Shown piece after piece: positions 59,327 to 64,000 of a DNA stretch of 64,000 bases. The position numbers and the translations under genes are program-made. The notes under the pieces were generated by a model, which worked only from the letters and a program-made list of their open reading frames with translations, did not search any database and had not been told where the DNA came from. The stretch lies in NCBI RefSeq assembly GCF_010858045.1, contig NZ_JAAGVC010000004.1, positions 1 to 64,000 of the forward strand, read 5' to 3'. This DNA is from Nocardia cyriacigeorgica. Its GTDB lineage: Bacteria; Actinomycetota; Actinomycetes; Mycobacteriales; Mycobacteriaceae. Positions within the stretch are counted from its first letter, which is position 1. Every line of letters begins with the position of its first letter.

Positions 59327-59923
59327 TCAGTGCGTCGGTGGCGCGATATTCCAGTGCTCGTGCAGCGCTCCCGCGATCTCCGGCAAGACCATCACCGGAA
59401 TCTTCTTGCGGCGCAGCATGTTCCGGATCTGATCCACCTGCTCGCGTTTACGCATGTCATAAGCGCTCGACACCGGCCCGCTCACCGGCGGGATCGACAA
59501 CAACACGAGTTCGCCGTGCTCTTCGTCGCCGCCGACCAGGTCCAGCGCCAGCGACCAGCGGGCGCGCTCGTCGAGGGTGAAGCGGCCCGCGACCACCCGG
59601 TCCCAGTCGATGCTGGTCTCGGCCCACGGGGTGCGGCGGTAGATGGCGCCTTCGGTGAGCACGACGGCGTCACGGGTGAACAGGGCCACCAGCACCGCAA
59701 CGCCGGCGATCGCACCGGCGAGCAGCCCGGTGAACACGCGGTTCATCCCGAACGCGGCGATGGTGGCCAGGCACAGCGCGACCGTGACGGCGATGCCGAG
59801 CACGCCGTAGATCATCGCGCGCCTGGTGGGCACCACGCCCGCGTGCACCAACGTCATCTCGTCTCCGTCCGCTACCGCAACTGGCTGGTCAGGACCATAC
59901 TGCCGCGGCGCGGACGTCGCCAC
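59327..59923 (-). CDS. two-helix membrane protein with PH-like domain, unknown function
   Basis: A 198-residue protein from GTG 59923; ATG 59857 (MTLVHAG) is an alternative start. Two adjacent hydrophobic helices (MIYGVLGIAVTVALCLATIA and VFTGLLAGAIAGVAVLVALF) form a hairpin at about residues 38-82. A cytoplasmic strand-rich domain follows: VVLTEGAIYRRTPWAETSID, DRVVAGRFTLDERARWSLAL and ELVLLSIPP. It resembles the bacterial PH-like membrane proteins. A basic helix, RKREQVDQIRNMLRRKK, comes near the end. It starts 11 bases after the encapsulin stop, so it is probably in the same transcript. Confidence 0.7.
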   Translation of the reverse strand: MATSAPRQYGPDQPVAVADGDEMTLVHAGVVPTRRAMIYGVLGIAVTVALCLATIAAFGMNRVFTGLLAGAIAGVAVLVALFTRDAVVLTEGAIYRRTPWAETSIDWDRVVAGRFTLDERARWSLALDLVGGDEEHGELVLLSIPPVSGPVSSAYDMRKREQVDQIRNMLRRKKIPVMVLPEIAGALHEHWNIAPPTH

Positions 59924-59934
59924 CAGAGGACGGC

Positions 59935-60735
59935 TCAGGCCTGCAGCGCGACGGCCGCCTCGGCGGTGTAGACGAGGAAGGTCAGGCTCTGCTGGAAGTA
60001 CAGCTGCACCGATTCCGCGTCGTGGCTCAGGTAGCCGATCGAGAGATCCTGGCCGATCTGGAGGTCGAAATCGCCGCCGCGGGTGGTGAGCACGAACGCG
60101 CCGTCGATGGCGGGCGCCCAGATGATCTCGCCCTCCGGGATGAGGCGCTCGATGTGGGTGCGGATCGGGTGCCCGTGGTCGGAGGTCTCGCTGACGGCGG
60201 TGTAGAGGTCGGCGCTCAGCAGCACCGAGTAGGGGCCGTCCACACCGGCCAGGCGCAGCTCGCTCAGCGCCTGGGCGACGGCCTCTGGTACCAGCCGCGG
60301 ATCGCTGGGCACCGCGACCGGCTCGTTCGATGCGCTGGCCCGGATGCCAGTGATGTTGGCGGCCGGGTAGCCCTCGAAGATGGCGCGGTCCTCGGCCCAG
60401 GCGATGCGCTTGGCGGCGTCCTTGACCGGGTCCAGGTCGGCGTCCTCGGCGCCGCGCTCGATATTGTCGAGCTCCTCGCGCGAGAGGGTGAACGGCACCC
60501 GCAGCTCCACCAGCGGGGCCACCAGCCGCTGCCGGGCCTGCACGCCGTCATCGGGGGCGGCGATGGGCGCGGTGCGGCCGAGCCCGACCGCGGAGTAGTC
60601 GGTGCCGTGCGGACCGGACAGGTCGACGACGCGGCGGCCGGCGATATGCCGCTTGAAGGTGCGGGTGGCCTCTTCCTCGATCGCCGACCAGGCCTCGGAG
60701 GTGATCGGCGCGAGTTCACGATGCAGGTTGTTCAT
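59935..60735 (-). CDS. enc: encapsulin shell protein (family 1, CFP29-like)
   Basis: A 266-residue protein, the standard length for the HK97-fold family 1 encapsulins that self-assemble into protein nanocompartments. Recognisable parts: MNNLHRELAPITSEAWSAIE, TFKRHIAGRRVVDLSGPHG, the cargo-groove region LRVPFTLSREELDNIERGAE, EDRAIFEGYPAANITGI and the C-terminal DFDLQIGQDLSIGYLSHD. AGGAGC lies about 9 bases upstream, inside the end of the DyP gene, and only three bases separate the two genes, so they are co-expressed. The cargo is almost certainly the DyP peroxidase, which ends in a loading peptide. No ferritin-like or other cargo gene is adjacent. Confidence 0.95.
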   Translation of the reverse strand: MNNLHRELAPITSEAWSAIEEEATRTFKRHIAGRRVVDLSGPHGTDYSAVGLGRTAPIAAPDDGVQARQRLVAPLVELRVPFTLSREELDNIERGAEDADLDPVKDAAKRIAWAEDRAIFEGYPAANITGIRASASNEPVAVPSDPRLVPEAVAQALSELRLAGVDGPYSVLLSADLYTAVSETSDHGHPIRTHIERLIPEGEIIWAPAIDGAFVLTTRGGDFDLQIGQDLSIGYLSHDAESVQLYFQQSLTFLVYTAEAAVALQA

Positions 60736-60738
60736 GAA

Positions 60739-61764
60739 TTAACTGCTCCTTTTCAACGTGCCGATACCGAGAGAGCCGTCGGCGGCAGGTGCGGCGGGGG
60801 TGGCGTCGTCTGCCGGTGCGTCCCCTGGTGGGTCGGGCAGATCGTCGAGGAAGTCTTGGGCGGGAACGAAGAACAGGCTGCCGGTGACGGCGATGGAGAA
60901 ATCCAGGATCCGGTCGTAGGCCGCCTCGTCGGAGCCGAGGAACATGCGCTCGAGCATGCGTTCGGTGACGCTCGGCGTGGCCGAATAGCCGACGAAGTAG
61001 GTGCCCATCTCGTTGTCGCGGATGCTGCCGAAGGGCATATTCGCCCGCAGGATCTGCCGTTCGGTGCCGTCCGGGTCGACGATCGTGTTCACCGCGACAT
61101 GCGAGTTCGCGGGCTTCACCTCATCGGGCAGCTCGAAATCGTCGAGCTTGGTGCGCCCGATGACCCGTTCCTGCTCCTCGACCGAGGTTGCCGCCCATTC
61201 GCTCATCTTGTGCACGTACTTCTGCACGATGACGTAGCTGCCGCAGGTGAAATCGGGGTCCTCGTCGCCGATCAGCGCCACCCGGCCCGCCGGGGACTCG
61301 GCCAGCGCGCCCTCGGGGTTCTCGGTGCCGTCCACGAAGCCGAGCAGATCGCGCTGTTCGAAGTACCGGAAGCCGGTGACCTCGTCGACGATGGTGGCCG
61401 CCCCGTCGAGCCGCTTGCCGATCGCCATGGCCAGCTCGAAGCAGGCGTCGTGCACCTCGGCCTTGATGTGGAACAACAGGTCACCAGGGGTGGCGGGCGC
61501 CTGATGGCGCGGGCCGTCGTATCCGGGGAACTCGTGCAGTTCGGCCGGGCGAGGCCCGGAGAACAGCCGGTCCCATGCCGCGGAGCCGATGCCGACGATG
61601 CAGGTGAGGTCGGCTCCGGGCAGCCGGAATCCCACCGAACGGCGCAAACCCGCCAGATCGGCGAGCAGATCGCGCACCGTCGCTTCGCCACCCTCGTCGA
61701 TGGTGGCGACGAGGAAGATCGCGGACGGTGTGAGCGGTTGGAGGATCGGCTGCGGCTCACCCAT
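60739..61764 (-). CDS. DyP-type haem peroxidase, encapsulin cargo
   Basis: A 341-residue protein from ATG 61764 (MGEPQPILQPLTPSA); a TTG three codons upstream is possible. Key DyP residues are visible: GFVDG (142-146) with catalytic Asp145, the proximal haem ligand His222 (NSHV) and distal Arg240 (QILRANMPFG). It oxidises dyes and phenolic compounds with hydrogen peroxide in characterised relatives. Residues ~305-328 are a flexible Pro/Ala/Asp-rich tail, followed by the cargo-loading peptide DGSLGIGTLKRSS (329-341). It sits directly before the encapsulin gene. TAGGCT at 61773-61778 with 8 bases to the ATG suggests leaderless transcription, and a DtxR/IdeR-like box lies further upstream. Confidence 0.95.
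   Translation of the reverse strand: MGEPQPILQPLTPSAIFLVATIDEGGEATVRDLLADLAGLRRSVGFRLPGADLTCIVGIGSAAWDRLFSGPRPAELHEFPGYDGPRHQAPATPGDLLFHIKAEVHDACFELAMAIGKRLDGAATIVDEVTGFRYFEQRDLLGFVDGTENPEGALAESPAGRVALIGDEDPDFTCGSYVIVQKYVHKMSEWAATSVEEQERVIGRTKLDDFELPDEVKPANSHVAVNTIVDPDGTERQILRANMPFGSIRDNEMGTYFVGYSATPSVTERMLERMFLGSDEAAYDRILDFSIAVTGSLFFVPAQDFLDDLPDPPGDAPADDATPAAPAADGSLGIGTLKRSS
60742..60780 (-). other. encapsulin cargo-loading peptide coding segment
   Basis: Encodes the last 13 residues of the DyP peroxidase, DGSLGIGTLKRSS. It matches the GSLxIGSLK-like targeting peptides of actinobacterial encapsulin cargoes and follows a flexible, low-complexity tail. Confidence 0.88.
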
Positions 61765-61772
61765 GATCGACA

Positions 61773-61778
61773 AGCCTA
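61773..61778 (-). promoter_or_regulatory. candidate -10 (TAGGCT) of the DyP-encapsulin operon
   Basis: TAGGCT on the minus strand is followed by 8 bases and the DyP ATG. There is no good Shine-Dalgarno sequence. The same hexamer precedes cobF. Confidence 0.4.
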
Positions 61779-61857
61779 GTAGCTGCGAGCGTGCTGACCG
61801 CAGCGATTGGGCAAGGGCGTGTTAAGGCTCACCCGGATCATGGGGCGCGCGTTGCTG

Positions 61858-61876
61858 TTTCGTAAGCCTCACCTAC
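61858..61876. promoter_or_regulatory. DtxR/IdeR-like iron box upstream of DyP-encapsulin
   Basis: On the minus strand GTAGGTGAGGCTTACGAAA matches the iron-box consensus TTAGGTTAGGCTAACCTAA at 14 of 19 positions. A second, weaker match lies 40 bases away around 61818-61836; both contain TAAGSCTCACC on the plus strand. It lies just after the cupin stop and 94 bases before the DyP start. Confidence 0.35.
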
Positions 61877-61885
61877 GTCGGCGCG

Positions 61886-62212
61886 CTATTTCGCGACGGT
61901 CAGCAGAAAGGCCACGTCGTCGACGGCTTTGACACTGTGCCGGGCCTTGGGGACCACGAGCAGATCGCCCGCCGAACCCTTCCATTCGTTGGCGCCGCTG
62001 ATCAGGGTCAGGGTGCCGCTGAGCACCAGCAGGGTGGCATCGCCGAAGTTGTCGTGTTCGGCCAGGCTCTGGCCCGCACTGAGACCGACGACGGTCTGGC
62101 GCAGCGTTTGCGCGTGGCCGCCGTAGATCGTTTGCGAGCTACGGCCGCTCGTGGCGGTAGCGGCCAGTTTGAGTTGCTGGCGAGCTACCGCGGTCAGCGA
62201 TTTCTTGTCCAT
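61886..62212 (-). CDS. small single-domain cupin
   Basis: A 108-residue protein beginning MDKKSLTAVARQQ. AAAGG lies 6 bases before ATG 62212; longer upstream frames are not supported. The cupin core is visible: GLSAGQSLAEHDNFGDATLL (motif 1 region, with His52), then VLSGTLTLISG, GDLLVVPKARHSV with a second histidine, and a final strand AFLLTVAK. Only some of the usual metal ligands are present, so metal binding is uncertain. It lies upstream of the DyP-encapsulin pair on the same strand, with 121 bases between them including an iron-box-like site. Its function is unknown. Confidence 0.8.
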   Translation of the reverse strand: MDKKSLTAVARQQLKLAATATSGRSSQTIYGGHAQTLRQTVVGLSAGQSLAEHDNFGDATLLVLSGTLTLISGANEWKGSAGDLLVVPKARHSVKAVDDVAFLLTVAK

Positions 62213-62349
62213 GGACTGCCTTTCGCAGATCACACCCGGAACAGGGCTGGTGTTCGGGGCCGATATCGCTGAGTATGCCCGACCCGTCACCGGCGCTCGG
62301 GCGTTTTGCGTCGGTTGTGCGGTCGGAGCGGGAGTGCAGTGGGAAGGAT

Positions 62350-62850
62350 TCAGCGGCGTCGAGTGAATCTGCGGATCCGGTACCGAGGGCCCGCACTCGA
62401 CTGCTGCCACGGCGTGTCGTCGTCGGCCCGCCAGTGCGCGTCGATGGGCGGTGCGTAGGCGTCGCCCGCGATATCGAGGTCGATCTCGGTGACCAGCAGT
62501 TCGGTGGCGTACTCCATTGCGGCGCGATAGATTTCGCCGCCGCCCATGATCCACACATCGTCGGGTGCGGTCAGTGCGAGCGCGTCCGGGAGTGAGGCGC
62601 TGCGTTCGGCGCCCTCGCCCGACCAGTCCGGCTGTCTGGTCACCACGATATTGCGGCGACCGGTCAGCGGGCGGAAACGTGGCGGCAGCGAATCCCAGGT
62701 GCGCCTGCCCATCACCACCGGATGACCCAGGGTGACCACCTTGAAGTTGGCCATGTCCTCGGGCACCCGCCAGGGGATCCGGTTGCCCGCACCGATCACC
62801 CCGTCGGGTGTCTGGGCCCAGATCAGGCCGATGACACGGGACGGGCTCAC
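62350..62850 (-). CDS. folA: dihydrofolate reductase
   Basis: A 166-residue protein, normal length for bacterial DHFR, which reduces dihydrofolate to tetrahydrofolate with NADPH. It shows [20 protein letters not shown], the [11 protein letters not shown] segment with the catalytic acidic residue, [12 protein letters not shown] (NADPH binding) and the [14 protein letters not shown] motif. The GTG at 62850 overlaps the thyA stop (GTGA), so the two are translationally coupled, matching their joint role: thymidylate synthase makes dihydrofolate and this enzyme recycles it. The last ~15 residues are rich in Arg. A 137-base gap separates it from the cupin gene. Confidence 0.97.
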   Translation of the reverse strand: MSPSRVIGLIWAQTPDGVIGAGNRIPWRVPEDMANFKVVTLGHPVVMGRRTWDSLPPRFRPLTGRRNIVVTRQPDWSGEGAERSASLPDALALTAPDDVWIMGGGEIYRAAMEYATELLVTEIDLDIAGDAYAPPIDAHWRADDDTPWQQSSAGPRYRIRRFTRRR

Positions 62851-63650
62851 ACGGCCACCGGGGCCTTGATCGCCGGGTGGTGCCGGTAGTCGGCGATCTC
62901 GATGTCGTCGTAGGTGTAGTCGAACAGCGAGGACGCCTTGCGCAGGGTCAGCGTGGGGAACGGGTAGGGCTCGCGGGTCAGCTGTTCGGTGACCTGTTCG
63001 ACGTGGTTGTCGTAGATGTGGCAGTCACCGCCGGTCCAGATGAAATCACCCGGCTCGAGCCCGGTCTGCTGGGCCACCATATGCGTGAGCAGTGCGTAGC
63101 TGGCGATATTGAACGGCACCCCGAGGAACAGGTCGGCGCTGCGCTGATACAGCTGGCAGGACAGCTTTCCGTCGGCCACATAGAACTGGAAGAACGCGTG
63201 GCACGGCGCCAGCGCCATCTTGTCCAGTTCGGCCACGTTCCACGCCGACACGATCATCCGGCGCGAATCCGGATCCTCGCGCAGGGTGCGCAGAACCTGG
63301 GAGATCTGGTCGATATGACTGCCGTCCGGGGTGGGCCAGGACCGCCACTGCACGCCGTAGACCGGGCCGAGCTCGCCGTCGGGTGCGGCCCATTCGTCCC
63401 AGATCGTCACACCGTGCTCGCGCAACCAGCCCACATTGGAATCACCGCGCAGGAACCACAGCAATTCGTAGACGATCGACTTCAGGTGCACGCGCTTGGT
63501 GGTGATCAGCGGGAACCCGGCCGACAGGTCGTAGCGCAGTTGATGGCCGAAGACGCTGCGGGTGCCGGTGCCGGTGCGATCGGATTTCGGCGTGCCGGAG
63601 GTGAGCACCTGACGGAGCAACTGTTCGTACTGGGTGTCTGGGGTGGTCAC
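62847..63650 (-). CDS. thyA: thymidylate synthase
   Basis: A 267-residue protein from GTG 63650 ([16 protein letters not shown]), methylating dUMP to dTMP with methylenetetrahydrofolate. Diagnostic segments: [52 protein letters not shown], the catalytic cysteine in [32 protein letters not shown] and HIYDNHVEQ. The start is supported by TAAGGT 7 bases upstream, a leaderless arrangement; the upstream extension to 63725 has atypical Arg-rich composition. It overlaps folA by four bases and is divergent from cobF with 86 bases between. Confidence 0.97.
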   Translation of the reverse strand: MTTPDTQYEQLLRQVLTSGTPKSDRTGTGTRSVFGHQLRYDLSAGFPLITTKRVHLKSIVYELLWFLRGDSNVGWLREHGVTIWDEWAAPDGELGPVYGVQWRSWPTPDGSHIDQISQVLRTLREDPDSRRMIVSAWNVAELDKMALAPCHAFFQFYVADGKLSCQLYQRSADLFLGVPFNIASYALLTHMVAQQTGLEPGDFIWTGGDCHIYDNHVEQVTEQLTREPYPFPTLTLRKASSLFDYTYDDIEIADYRHHPAIKAPVAV

Positions 63651-63657
63651 GTCCTCG

Positions 63658-63663
63658 ACCTTA
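63658..63663 (-). promoter_or_regulatory. candidate -10 (TAAGGT) of leaderless thyA-folA promoter
   Basis: TAAGGT on the minus strand is followed by 7 bases and the thyA GTG at 63650. Confidence 0.4.
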
Positions 63664-63724
63664 CTTCCAGCCCGTCGGCTCAGCCGCGACCCCCGGCGGC
63701 GTCGGTGCGCTCGATGCCGCCCCA

Positions 63725-63730
63725 TAGGCT
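63725..63730 (+). promoter_or_regulatory. candidate -10 (TAGGCT) of leaderless cobF promoter
   Basis: TAGGCT ends 6 bases before the cobF ATG at 63737, with no ribosome-binding site between. Together with the thyA element it makes a divergent leaderless promoter pair inside 86 bases. Confidence 0.4.
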
Positions 63731-63736
63731 CGCCCC

Positions 63737-64000
63737 ATGCGGAAGCTGTACGTGATCGGCATCGGCGCCGGCGATCCGGACCAGGTAACGGTGCAGGCCA
63801 TCAAGGCCATGCGCGAGGCCGAGGTGTTCTTCGTGATCGGCAAGGGCGCCGAGAAACAGGAACTGGTGGATGTGCGCACCACCATCCTGGCCGAGCACAT
63901 GGATCATCCGTATCGGATCGTGGAGATCGCCGATCCGCCCCGGGCGCGCACCCCGATGGACGGGGCCGGCTACCGCGAGGTGGTCGACGACTGGCACGAA
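63737..64000 (+). CDS. cobF: precorrin-6A synthase (deacetylating), partial
   Basis: The first 88 residues, running off the window. It begins [20 protein letters not shown], with the GxGxGDP SAM-binding loop of the cobalamin precorrin methyltransferases. It continues [31 protein letters not shown] and [13 protein letters not shown]. The FFVIxKG and ADPPR patterns point to CobF, which adds the C1 methyl group and removes acetate in aerobic cobalamin synthesis, rather than to other Cob methyltransferases. No other cobalamin gene is inside the window. Confidence 0.9.
   Translation, partial: MRKLYVIGIGAGDPDQVTVQAIKAMREAEVFFVIGKGAEKQELVDVRTTILAEHMDHPYRIVEIADPPRARTPMDGAGYREVVDDWHE

Noticed and set aside
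60022-61779. 585-codon plus-strand frame opposite encapsulin and DyP
   Set aside because: Shadow of two confidently identified genes; no domain features.
62877-63755. 292-codon plus-strand frame opposite thyA
   Set aside because: Shadow of thyA, which has its catalytic motifs intact.

Overview
The window reads as chromosomal DNA of a high-GC mycolic-acid actinomycete, most probably Nocardia. The supporting signs are strong G/C bias at third codon positions, many GTG/TTG starts, ATGA/GTGA gene overlaps, several leaderless promoters, a WXG100-type exported protein, a DyP peroxidase-encapsulin pair and a very large NRPS. The genus is an inference; no rRNA or other marker is present.

1-1491: a WXG100/CpnT-like protein (minus strand, cut by the window edge), a small exported protein, and a 383-base non-coding leader.

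1492-45183: one uninterrupted gene for a 14,563-residue non-ribosomal peptide synthetase. It has 12 complete C-A-T modules in two blocks of six, each block ending with an epimerase (modules 6 and 12). A thirteenth C domain follows, then an eroded and truncated A domain. There is no thioesterase or reductase. The first C domain resembles the EntF/starter class, so the peptide is probably N-acylated. Binding-pocket residues read by eye suggest acyl-X-X-Ser-Ser-Thr-(D)X-Ser-X-Ser-X-X-(D)X. The ~18.8 kb downstream holds no MbtH, tailoring, acyl-activation or export gene. Two A domains carry the same 46-base in-frame inserted element.

45396-49466: a Uma2-family nuclease-like protein. Next comes a three-gene overlapping operon (thiol-redoxin, DUF1772 membrane protein, tautomerase/YHS fusion) divergent from a TetR regulator, with two matching operator-like palindromes in the shared promoter. 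A lipoprotein follows.

49584-51745: a WYL/YafY regulator divergent from an epoxide-hydrolase-like enzyme, with a perfect 8-bp inverted repeat between them.

51751-57832: an amino-acid/amine permease, two DUF1989 (urea-carboxylase-associated) proteins and a urea-carboxylase-like protein that lacks its biotin carboxylase and biotin carrier domains. A divergent TetR gene lies beyond a perfect 7-bp palindrome. This looks like uptake and breakdown of urea, guanidine or a related nitrogen compound.

57836-62212: a TerD-repeat protein, a membrane protein, encapsulin, its DyP peroxidase cargo (with C-terminal loading peptide) and a small cupin, all on the minus strand.

62350-64000: folA and thyA (overlapping, minus strand) and the start of cobF, divergent from thyA.
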